The notes below the pieces were generated by a model. That model made no database searches. It was not told where the DNA came from and was given only the letters and a program-made list of their open reading frames with translations. The position numbers and the translations under genes are program-made. A stretch of 64,000 bases of DNA from Isoetes taiwanensis (Eukaryota > Streptophyta > Lycopodiopsida > Isoetales > Isoetaceae), in the NCBI GenBank assembly GCA_021234155.1, contig JAJEKV010000060.1:2898451-2962450 (forward strand), in the 5' to 3' direction. Shown here piece by piece: positions 20,570 through 30,487 of this stretch (positions are counted from its first letter, which is position 1; each line of letters starts with the position of its first letter).

Positions 20570-22960
20570 CCAAGTCAAGTAGTGCTTGTTCGCGTGAAAC
20601 TATGGCTAAGGTAAGGGGAATGGAATGTTGTGGGCTAATTGTGTTCAGAAGTTTGAAATTGATGAATTGGTGGAAGCAAGAGCCACCTTCCAAGAGTATA
20701 CTTGTGATGAGAGGAGGACTTACATGTACTCCATTCACTCCATTCATGAGGTTGCACTTCAGGATGAAACATATCCAAAGAAAAAATGATACCCCACTGC
20801 TAGGGGCATGGATATATAAAGTTACATGGATATATATTCATTTCATTCCAATTTCAGCTTGGCAAAATTGGCAAGCAAGTCATGCAAAGGGGAGCAAAAT
20901 TGCATTACATGGAAATAATGGCATGTTGAGGCCAACTTCTAGGATCCTAGCTGCTAGGGAGGTTTTTGATAAATATGTTGAATTCAATGCTGAGAATATG
21001 GCACATAAAAGTAGGAAAGATCAACAGGAAAAAACAGTTGTCGAGAAGAGATTATCATCCCATTGTACACAGAAGAGTATATTGGACGAAGTGAATGCTT
21101 TGCTTCGAGAACTAATGGTACCTGCAATATCTCAACCCAGCTTCAGTAGACTATGTAGCAAGCACTTCAAGCATGTCACTATAGACACTTCGAACAACTT
21201 TGCAAAGTGCAACTTGTGTGCTAAATTGAAAGAGATTCTGGATAAGACCAAGCAACCAAGCCAAAGAGCTAAGATAAGGGAAAGATCACTTGACAGACCA
21301 ACTATCACGTAGATCCACTTATTGGATGTGGAGAACGTTATCATGTTTGGAACCCAATAACTATGTTTGTATTATACATGACAAGATGGATCAATCGAAG
21401 ACTTGTTTGCCACAGTATAGTTACATACCCAAGCAAATCAATAGAGCTTATCCTATGCAAGTCTCTCTGACAGGTGCAATAGTGCATAGCTCGGTGCCAA
21501 TTTATTATGGCCATTTTAGTTTGCAATTGTGGAGTGATGTCCAGATTTTCATATTGGAAGTGTGATGAGGTGCTTGAGGAACTATGAGAGTGGTTATTCT
21601 GGTGACCTCCACAACCCTGGAGGTTGTAGCCAACCACTCTTCAGTGCATTGTTGGATAGAAAGCCTAATAATTTAGAGAAGTTTACTAAGGCAAGGTTTA
21701 GGAAGTCAGGTGCTTCTGAACATGTTGGAGCCTCAAGTTCATGTCCCCAACCTCGAGATCTAACTCCAAAGTTCCTCCTCCAACTTGACAATTATGCTGG
21801 ACAAAATAAAAATAGGTATATGTTCTCATTTCTATCTTATTTGACATTGTGGGTGTCTTTGAAAGAGTGAATTTAGGATTCTTAATGCCTGGACATACTC
21901 ATGAGGATGTGGATGCATTGTTTGGGAAGTATAGTGCGCAGTTGAAATCTCAAACTGTGACCAATCTTCCTAGACTAATGGAAGTTCTTAGTGAATGCAT
22001 TTCATCCTCTCCTATAGGGTTGATCATACAAGAGGTGCCTAATTGGAAAATTTTTATCGAAGGTTATGCTCTTGATATGGAAGGTCAATCTAGACCTTTT
22101 TAATACACTTTCTGGGTCATGGAAAATAAGCCAATAATGCAATGGAAGATGAGACCTTCAGATGATAAATGGAGGCCAGATGAGGGAGTACCTATAGGCA
22201 CGAAGATGAGAATGGTAAACCTAAGATTCCCAGGGGTCAACCAAAAGCTCTTAATCCTTTTGCAGAGGTGGATTCATTGCAAAGCATATTGGATGGCATT
22301 TCTGAATACATCAAGTATTGAAAAAATAACCCTGATGATACCAACCTTGCATTGATAGATTATTGGACACAGATACATGGATTATTGGGACAAGTAGACA
22401 CATCCTCTAATGAACTGAAAGATGGATGGCTACCTAAGTCTAGGTGGAGAGATTTGATAACACTTGAGGAAGTTGATGATGTGGTTAGTAGTATTTGCAA
22501 GTCGATGGCTCCTCCAGCTACTGAAAAACATTATGTTGGTCCTAGGAAAAGAAGGCCTAAATATCTCGGGTTGGAGGATTATGATCCCAAAGATGACTTG
22601 CTTTGCTATCAATTTGCACTTATAGTACTAGAGCGCAAAGAGATATACCCTGTGTGGATGGGTTACACCATCTCAGATGTTTGCAAAGAAGTGGGTGACC
22701 GCAATGTGAACAAAGTTCGTGTGGAGTGGTGGTGTCCAGTGCACCAGTTAAATGCAGTGGCAGAGGAAGAAAGATATAGAGACTGTTGGACAAAGAAATG
22801 GAAGAAAACCCTATTGAAGAGGATGATTGGGTTGAGTTAGATACTATTTTGTTTTCATGGATCCTAAAGGTCATCCCAGGTAAGACTGCTAGGGTTACAA
22901 TACCTGTGGAAGTGAGGAAGAAGGCTATGATATCTCTAAGGGTCACTTCTGAGTAGTTGG
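20570..22960 (+). pseudogene. DUF7869-type transposon protein, frameshifted
   Basis: A long protein is scattered over at least five frames (20602-21312, 21290-21565, 21562-21870, 21849-22103, 22119-22355, 22352-22840 and a tail to about 22955). Landmarks in order: CSKHFKHVTIDTSNNFAKCN with CNLCAKL (zinc-finger-like, ~21150-21230); FLLQLDNYAGQNKNRYMFSF (~21770); FERVNLGFLMPGHTHEDVDA (~21850), followed by LFGKYSAQLK. D-N...NKN...GHTHxDxDxxF is the signature I associate with DUF7869 domains found in transposon-derived proteins of plants and animals. The C-terminal part (PVWMGYTISDVCKEVGD; WWCPVH) fits the end of such proteins. No terminal inverted repeats identified. Dead, but the whole domain order is preserved. 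Confidence 0.65.
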
Positions 22961-23849
22961 CATTATGTCACTCGACATACATATGTAAAATATTTTTGAT
23001 TTTTAATGCAATCATATTGTGCTGTTATAAAAAAAAAATCACATTCTCGATGCAAATTTACTACCCGGGAAAAAGTTGCAGTGCCAAATGGTCCAAAATC
23101 CTGGCATAAATCCAATTTAAATGAATGATGGTTTATGGTTGGAGTAGATCAAATGCTTGTGCCTCACATGCATCTTTCTCGCAAACCATGTTCAACCTAT
23201 TCACAATTCCCATATCCATCTCAAAATGATCTCTATGATTCGTGTTTACTATATGTATTAGAATTACTACCGACGTCTCTTATCTAGTGGAAGTAAAGTA
23301 ACAATGTACACTCGCTTAATGTGACAGTCATAAATGACCCCACTAAATGTTCCCCCTTGTATTGCTTTTCAAGTACAACCACCTATTCTTTGATACAACT
23401 TGTCCTAAATGTTTGCATGTGTTGGCATTTGCATGTATCACATGCAATGACAAGGAGATGAAATTCCAATAGTTGACTACAATGATTCATGAACCTATAG
23501 ATATTTGATGCATGTATAAGGAGTGAAAGGTGGTAAAATGAAAAAAGATTGATGCTTGGTTTTCCCTTCACGGGTTCTTGCAAGTTGAGAGCAAAATTTT
23601 GAATGTGGTTTGCAAATGGACTTCTTGGTACTATTTAATTCATATTAATGCATTGGCCATTACATCTCATATGGGAAATAGTAAACATTATTTAATGAAA
23701 TCTTTCCCAGAGTCACGGTCTACTAATCTCTCAAAGTTTTACCATTTGTCTACACTTGTTGAACCTACAACAAACAATGGGCTTCTTTTCACAAATTGGC
23801 TTATTATATCCTTTGATTTTCTAGTACCATCAGTACTGCAAAACTTCGT
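22961..23849. other. Intergenic sequence, no gene recognised
   Basis: Two short frames (23383-23583 minus, 23578-23853 plus) show no motif. Nothing else seen. Confidence 0.45.
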
Positions 23850-23972
23850 TTAAAAACTTTTGGGGCAGAGTTTTGTAATCCCAATAGCGATGTGTGCTGT
23901 CTCAATTTTCTATGGTCCCATGGTAGATTTGTCTCCATAGGTGTAAAACATATTCTATTCTATTCTCTTCTT
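23850..23972 (+). mobile_element. LINE 3' end fragment with attctattctattctc tail
   Basis: cttttggggcagagttttgt, then aatccc, ctatggtcccatggtagatt and gtctccataggtgtaaaaca followed by attctattctattc repeat the 3' UTR and pentamer tail of the LINE at 12.3-13.5 kb, here in plus orientation and reduced to about 120 bp. Confidence 0.7.
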
Positions 23973-24225
23973 TGACCTATGTGGATCAACCATTTTATTG
24001 ACACTTTTGAGAACATTCATATACGAGTATAAATATAGGTTTCCTTTTACATCTAGGACGTCAATATGAGAATTATGTAGGAGTGTGCTCTATAGACCTG
24101 AGTTCAATGCATCAAATTCTGGAGGTAGAAACCGGTTTTTAATGTGTGTAAGAATCAATTGACCATTTGCAAGACAATTGTGCATAAGATAATTGTTGAG
24201 GTAACACACTAATTCTAGGACATGT

Positions 24226-24893
24226 ATGTCGTCGATTCGCGTAGCGAATCGGCAGTCTTGCTCAAGACGAGCATGCATGCATTGCATGCGTCGCATGCAT
24301 GCATCGCATGCGTTTTGGGCCGTTCTTCCGGTTGGGCGTTTGCTACTTATTGCGGAATTCTTCATCGACGTTTCATCGGCGCTTCCTCTTCTCTCAGCAG
24401 TACCTTATTCTCTTTGAACCCACCCTCCCCCCCTTTCTTTGTTTATTATATTTTGTACAAGTTCTGTTTTTCATGTTTTTCCACCCGGTGGGTGATGCTT
24501 TTTTTCCGCCCACTGGGTGATGCTATTCTCTGGTATGTTTCTCGTTTGTTGTGTTGGTGATGTGCAGGTACAGGTTGGCGAGCGCCATCCGTTTTGACTT
24601 CTCCATGCGGGGGTTTTTGGGAGCGATTCTATGCCTTACGTTTGTCTAAGCCCCTTGCCGAAGGCTTATCACTAGGGTTTTTCCTCGAAAACCCGAAAGG
24701 GCGGGGTTTTTTAATCCCGGTGATAAGCTTTCGGCAGGTACATCAGCCACTCATCTATTAGCATTGTATTTGTTTTTGGGGTCCAAATGATATAATTGGA
24801 TTTTCCCTTTATTTTTCGTGGGTATGTGTGCGGCTATCCACTGTCCACCATTGTAGAAATCTGCTGAGATGAATGAGAAGCCTATCTATGATC
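24226..24893 (+). mobile_element. Repeat family C, full-length-looking copy (plus strand)
   Basis: Counterpart in inverse orientation of 6358-7018. Starts with alternating gcatgc words, then catcggcgcttcctcttctc, agcagtaccttattctcttt, gtgcaggtacaggttggcga, the stem-loop tcgaaaacccgaaagggcgg and ggttttttaatcccgg (24686-24720), and ends ctgagatgaatgagaagcc. Imperfect inverted copies of ctaagccccttgccgaaggcttatcac / gtgataagctttcggcag bracket the stem-loop. No open frame. Likely a non-autonomous LINE-related element. Confidence 0.6.
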
Positions 24894-25200
24894 GCCATTC
24901 TAGAATGGGACGAGCATGCATGTCATGCATGCATGCGGGCGGCGCATGCCCATTTTTAGGTTGGGAGTTCGCTATTTCAGGCGCGTTTCTGCATCCACGT
25001 CTCATCGGCGCTTCCTCTTCTCTCAGCAGTACCTTATTCTCTTTGAATTGTTTCCAGGCAGGGGAGGGGCTTCTTCCTGCCTGGTTTGGCCAATTTGGCA
25101 TTGCTTTCCTGCTGTCCTTTCCGGCCTTTAGCCTTCATCCTGTGACCTTCGTCCTCGATCCTAGTTTGTTAAGGAAGTCCTTTGGTATTCGGGCGCTTTG
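24894..25200 (+). mobile_element. Repeat family C, 5' part, second plus-strand copy
   Basis: Begins attctagaatgggacgagca, repeats gcatgc-rich DNA and catcggcgcttcctcttctc, then diverges into aggggaggggcttcttcctg and ttggccaatttggcattgct, matching 7085-7205 in inverse. So both loci carry the same two variants in the same relative order. Confidence 0.6.
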
Positions 25201-25807
25201 TTGGTTTCATGCGAGTCGCAGTGCAAGAATGTCTCGATTTAGAGACTACCTAGAGTCACACTATGTATAGACATGTGTCATGGCTCGTTGTAAGTCTCCA
25301 TGGACATTAGAACAATATCTACCCAGCTTATTTAATTCTGAATCTACTAGGAAATCCTTTTTGAACGGCTATTACAATCATTCAATTCACTTCAAGTGTT
25401 CCGATCATGCATATTGCAAATATAAACATGATAAACATGGCATGGACAATCTATCTTTGATAACCCTTTTATGCCAATATCAAGTACATTGAACTGCCTC
25501 CAGACTCCAGCATATTTTAGAGGCAACTAATATAAGATTCGTGGATGCCTTATATTTGTATGAATTCATAACACAAATCTTCGAGTCTGAGAGGAGGTTT
25601 AAGTAATTCAGAACAATATGGACTCAAACAAGTGAAGGGATCAATTTAAATTTGATTTGCCGTAAATAAACATGCTTTTTTTTTTTTTTAATTGAAAGCA
25701 CCTCAAAAAGTTGAAAGAACCACAATTTCCTCCATGGTTGCTTCTTTTTTAACCATCCATCCAAACTCAAACACTGTAAGCTTTTAGCATCACCACAACT
25801 GCCGAGC

Positions 25808-25809
<2 letters not shown>
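25201..25809. other. Intergenic sequence, no gene recognised
   Basis: One 70-codon frame at 25280-25492 without recognisable features. A short T-tract lies at 25675-25689. Confidence 0.4.
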
Positions 25810-25854
<45 letters not shown>

Positions 25855-26000
25855 AAAATAGGATAATTTTCTTGAAGGTCCACACTATTTCCCATGGCAT
25901 TGGGGCAATCCATAGTGATCCCCTTTTTAACGGCGGGGGGCTTGCCTAACATCCCATACAACATTTCTTGCAATTCTAGCCTGTCCACATTGGTTGCCAC
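25810..26000 (-). mobile_element. 3' end of a poly(A) retroelement, minus strand
   Basis: A 44-base T run (25810-25853) is the A-tail of a minus-strand element whose body lies to the right and ends gaaaattatcctattttc before the tail. The apparent protein ending in a lysine run is only translated tail. The 5' end and target duplication were not found. The length of the A-tract suggests a young insertion or replication slippage. Confidence 0.5.
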
Positions 26001-27074
26001 ATCATTAAAAATTAATTGAGATCATTAGATTCGTTATTTTTTGAATTCTAAAAACTCAAGAAAATTACCCCTTTCCACCCAATTCGTTTTCTATTCAACG
26101 CACCTATGCTTGATTTCCCTTAATTGTGAAGCGGCAAAATCCTTTGTTCTTGCGGGATCATGCGGGATGTGGGATGTGTTTACCAGGTACGGCTCTCACC
26201 ATAATAGCATATGGGAAAAAAGATGCTTGTGTGTGTAGCTGTGGTTTTTGGGGTTGGAAAGGGGTAGAATAATACATAAACAGGGATAGTCTAGGAAGAT
26301 AGGGCGCCAGCTGAGGCAGAATAGGAGGAATAGAATAAACTACAAGGAACCTGTTAATTCTTATTCTTATTTTTATTTATCCCTGATAACAGGGGTTCTT
26401 TTGAATATACATATGGTTCTTTGGATGAACTGAACGGAAGGCTCTACTCTCACCGTAATATAACCGGCACTACTGTATAATAAAATAAAATTAGACACAA
26501 ATTAGTCTGGATGTTATCCGACTTCCTGAGAGTACCGGGCCATGGACAGAATATAGTAAGCACGATATTACAGAAAATGAGGCGAAAATCAATGTTGGCA
26601 AGCTACCAAGGGAGAAAGCAAATAATCGTTAAGCAAATAACGGTAGGAAGTACGCATAGATAATTTCAATTTAAGCATGTACTAAAAATAAGAACATATG
26701 GAGTGGCGTGAATAAGGGAAAAATAAGAGTGTCTGTTAGAGCATAACGTGGCATGGAACCTTAATGACACACCATATAACATACGATGATGGAAATGATC
26801 ATTTTCTGGGACCAAATATGGATCCCACTATCAAATCGATAAGAACCAGACGAAGAGATACCCACAAGATAAAACAGCATGGGGGGGAGGGGAGGGGAGG
26901 GCAGAATAGAGGGCAAAGGTCACCATAGTGTAAATCACTTGTTATGAATTCGCAACTGGCACACTAACAGTCAAGTTCATAACCCCAGTACAGGACACCC
27001 ATATGACAAGCGGATAGCTGTTAATAATGATCAACCGTGGGAATGAAAAGCCAGAGTACAACGGTTAGAAAAGG

Positions 27075-27083
27075 TATATAAGG
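27075..27083 (+). promoter_or_regulatory. TATA box (tatataagg) in the LINE leader
   Basis: tatataagg preceded by aaaaggta and followed about 25-30 bp later by pyrimidine-rich cttctcccatacac, a plausible start site. It would drive plus-strand transcription toward the 140-codon frame at 27466 and the LINE body. Confidence 0.4.
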
Positions 27084-27465
27084 CGCAGCTACGATGCTTC
27101 TCCCATACACATACGAAAAAACCAGAAAAGGGTAGGACAGGATAAGACAAGACTAGCAATTAATAACGACGGGTGCAATAAAGGAGCGGGAACAAGGAAG
27201 CTAACCCTAAAAAGCTATCAGATTATAAGAGCAGATGATTTCAAGGATGGACTCCGCTTCAAGAGTTTGAGGGACTTTGCAACAATCCTCCACAGCTTAA
27301 ACATTCCGGCTCTCCTTGCACAGGGCGCCAGAGATCTATGGATCGAGGCAAGAACGTCATGGAAACATAGCCAACCGATGAGCTGACATCAAAGAAGCGG
27401 CCAAGGTCTGGGAACCCTGGAAATCTTACTGTCCCCTGGAATCTAGAACTTGAGGATGCAGGTCC

Positions 27466-27888
27466 ATGGTGCATCTGCGAGCAAGATTGTTTATACCTGG
27501 AAAGGGACTCTCGTCGTGCATAATAAATTGCGGTAGGGTTCATTGTTTATTTTGTGATAGAATCCATCATTTCCAGTCAATGAAAGATGCGGGGTATAGC
27601 CTTCATTTACTGGAGGTCATGGGAGTTATGGCCGATAAAAATGATACAGTCAGGAGACAAGACAAGGAGAGAGTGATGCAGTGCTACAATTGGCTGCAGA
27701 TGAACGTTGTAATCCAAAAATCGGGGTGTTATCAGCATGAGCTGCTGGTTGGAGACCTCGGTAAGGTTTATGTCTTTTGCTGTGAAAAAAATCCAACAGA
27801 ATACATATGCAGAGCCTTTATGGCGAGAAACGTCGAAAAGAAAAAGAAGATTAGAGAAACCTCGGCAGGTAAGAAGGCGGGCAAGTGA
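27466..27888 (+). CDS. Unrecognised 140-codon frame
   Basis: Begins at ATG in a good context (tccATGg), 380 bp downstream of the TATA box. The first part contains paired cysteines (CIINCGRVHCLFCDRIHH), arranged C-x3-C-x4-C-x2-C-x3-H-H. That could be a small zinc-binding site, but I know no matching family. The end is lysine/arginine-rich (EKKKKIRETSAGKKAGK). It could be a host exon, a LINE-encoded accessory peptide, or chance. Confidence 0.2.
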   Translation: MVHLRARLFIPGKGLSSCIINCGRVHCLFCDRIHHFQSMKDAGYSLHLLEVMGVMADKNDTVRRQDKERVMQCYNWLQMNVVIQKSGCYQHELLVGDLGKVYVFCCEKNPTEYICRAFMARNVEKKKKIRETSAGKKAGK

Positions 27889-27932
27889 ATATGCAAGGGG
27901 CAGGACGATAGGAAGAAGCCGAGGAGGCGACC

Positions 27933-27935
<3 letters not shown>

Positions 27936-27967
<32 letters not shown>
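27936..27967 (-). repeat. 32-base T run
   Basis: Probably the A-tail of a minus-strand retroelement lying to its right (27968 onward). No element body or target duplication recognised, so this is only a marker. Confidence 0.5.
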
Positions 27968-27968
<1 letters not shown>

Positions 27969-28633
27969 TTTTGGTTTCTATTTCCATCCTTTGCTCTATG
28001 ATCCTCTTCTTTTTCAGTAAGCCGCGAGTGTTCCAGTTTTCCTTCACCTACTGGTCCTAATAGTATACGCAACCCATGTTTAAAATTTGTTTAAAATTTG
28101 AGATCTATGAGCTTGAGATTTTATCTTCAGAAAATGATTATGAATATGTCTCCTGAGCTTGGGACTGTATATTTTGTATATTTTGTTATTCTGTCATGAA
28201 CACGAATTAGCTGACGCTAGTAAGATTTTCTGATAAAATGAGGATTGGAAGTTACACTGTGTTATGCTTTAAGGAAATAGATAGGCAAATGAAAATTTTC
28301 CATACCCTTAGCAAGGTACCCAATGAAAAAGGTGAGACACCTGCGACATGGGTGGAATACTCAGATGAAACGCGAAAACTAGATCACGGACAACAGTGAG
28401 CACATGACATGAAATCAGTGGGTGGCGATCACAAGGAGGAAAACAAAAACTATAGCGGCACGGAGGCACGTGCAACCCAAGCCGACAACAGGAAGCCTAG
28501 TCAGATATTAAGACTCTGGAAAGGTAAGGATGGGAAATAAAATAACAGGAGTAAAAGATCCGCAACGACGAGAGGCATCTGTCTTATACTAGATCGAGAA
28601 TACCCTGGCACAAGGCATGACAGATGCACCCAA

Positions 28634-29052
28634 ATAATGAACAAACGGTGCCTACCAGATGAGTAAAAAGGGGATGGAGCAAGATACGGGAGAGAGGCTC
28701 AGCCTCCGCCGTACACCAAGATAGCGAGGGCTAAACCCACCAACTGGTACTCCAAACCACCATAAACTCGAATCCTCGTGGTATAGTGGACATAAAACAC
28801 ACCCGCATAAAGGACACATCCGCAAAGAACGAGACATCATAACTAAGCCAACGTCAAAAAAGGGATTGTGTGTTATGGACAGAGGACTAAAATTCCAAAT
28901 AATGAGCAAATGATGCCTTCCAAAAGAGTAAAAGGAGGACGGAGCAAGAAACGGAAAAGAGAGGCCTAGCCTCTGCCGTACACCAAGATAGCGAGGGCTA
29001 GACCTACCAACTGGTATTCCGGACCACCATAAACTCGAATCCTCACTGTATG
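28634..29052 (+). repeat. 262-bp tandem duplication upstream of LINE ORF1
   Basis: The block aaataatgaacaaacg ... gccgtacaccaagatagcga ... ccaccataaactcgaatcct at 28634-28790 recurs at 28896-29052 with about 15% change. The offset is 262 bp. Such monomer-like repeats just upstream of ORF1 recall the promoter repeats of some mammalian L1 families, but a regulatory role here is inference. Confidence 0.75.
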
Positions 29053-29419
29053 GCTCACTGTATGGTGCACGTGAGATGCATCAGCATGATTGACACGTCA
29101 GCAGGAAAGACACATCACAACTAAATCATCATCAAAGATGACTGGGCCAATCAACAGAATTGGCGATCCCAAACATCCTCATTATCGGAGCAGACGAGAA
29201 TCAATAAAGACCGGATATACTGGTACTGCGAAATAGCAAGTCGAATAATGCAGAAAAGTGGGCAGAATAATTATGGGTTTTTCAAAAAAGGTACCGTTGG
29301 GATAACAAATATATCTACAGGAGAAGAAGCGGCATCGATATCTCAGGGTAGAAGCCTTACCAAAGTTCCACAGTCGCAGCTAAAAGAAAATCATCACTAT
29401 TCACCGCGCCCAAGGCTCA

Positions 29420-30487
29420 ATGGCAGACCACACAGCTTACAGCCAACAGAAGAAAGGGGATACAGTGAGGGCACCAGTGAGCCAGCAAGATCTCAAGGAT
29501 TTCTTGGCCCAGATGAACAAGCAGCTAGAGACCAGAATTCCAAGCATGGAGGCACTCAATACATTGGCAGAAACGGCTAATCGCAACAAGATAGCCATAT
29601 TCAGCATGGATGTCATAATACAAGGGGTCGAGAAGACAAGTAAGGAGATGCAACGGAGGATAAACGAAATCGAAGAAGAAAAAGCCAAGATCATGCAGAG
29701 GTTGGTTGACCTAGAAAAAATGAATATTGAGTTAGATGCATGAGAATCTTTTGATAAGATAAAATCGCACATCATGGAATTCGAGGAACAAAACAGGGTT
29801 AAACATGATGTTAGGTTGATAGGAGTGGCAGAGAAACCTAATGAAGTTACATATCGAATTATTGCAGAAATAGTGGAAATAGTCTTCAAAGAGCATCGAA
29901 GCATAATCTCCAAAGCAGTATGCTCGGGGCAATGGAGGGGACGAGCAAGGCACATAAATCTGACGCCCAGGGACATGGCGGCCAAGGAAACGAATACTGC
30001 GCATGGGATCCAGATTGAGAAACGGAATCAAGGTACAGGAAGCACTAACAGTTATGCAGCGACAGGGGCTGCACAGGGAACTGGCCAAGGCCAGGGAACT
30101 GAATCAAGTAGGGATATAGGCAGGAGTCAGGCATGGGAAAGTGTATCTGCACAAGCGGATCAGGGACCAGCCAATTCTGGGACAGGACCAGAACATAGGG
30201 AGGCTGGAGCCATAAGGTCAAAGGGGCAGGAAGGGAGGAGTACCAATACCCCGACAATGACAACACGGGGGTTGGATGGGGTAGCACCAGTAGAGATGAT
30301 TCCCGCGGTGATACAACCGCGCACAGAAGGGGGAAGAGGAAAGGGGGGCGACGAGGAACAGGCACACCAAAACGGGCATATGGGTCCAGTCTCAACGTCA
30401 AAAACCAGGGGACGACCCAGGAGGGTAACCAACGGGCCAGAACAAATAGAGAACCTGAAGGAACAGCCCAGAGGGAAAAGGCGTTGA
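29420..30487 (+). pseudogene. LINE ORF1 protein with coiled coil and AT-hook-like tail
   Basis: ORF1 proteins coat LINE RNA. From ATG 29420 (MADHTAYSQQKKGDTVRAP) the frame is open for 107 codons, meets one TGA at 29741-29743, and continues in the same frame to TGA 30485-30487, giving ~355 codons in all. Residues ~65-120 form a heptad-rich coiled coil (EKTSKEMQRRINEIEEEKAK, then MQRLVDLEKMNIEL). The C-terminal third is low-complexity (G, Q, T, S) and ends with TSKTRGRPRRVTNG, whose RGRP core is an AT-hook-like DNA-binding motif. I see no CCHC knuckle. The stop overlaps the start of the ORF2 frame (ttga). The single stop suggests a recently lost gene. Confidence 0.6.

Larger units (their letters stand above)
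26260..29419 (+). other. Probable LINE leader / upstream region
   Basis: From about 26260 the composition changes to a purine-rich plus strand (repeated gga, gaa, aag words) which continues without a break into ORF1 and ORF2 at 29.4-33 kb. I therefore read it as the element's long 5' region, although a 32-base T run at 27936-27967 shows that at least one other retroelement may be inserted inside. It contains a good TATA box, a 262-bp tandem duplication and one unexplained 140-codon frame, listed separately. The left boundary is uncertain. Confidence 0.35.

Noticed and set aside
25767-26000. 77-residue minus-strand frame ending in a lysine run
   Set aside because: The lysine run is the translated A-tail of a retroelement.
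27607-28047. Frame with a central lysine run on the minus strand
   Set aside because: Runs across the 32-base T tract; not a protein-coding signal.
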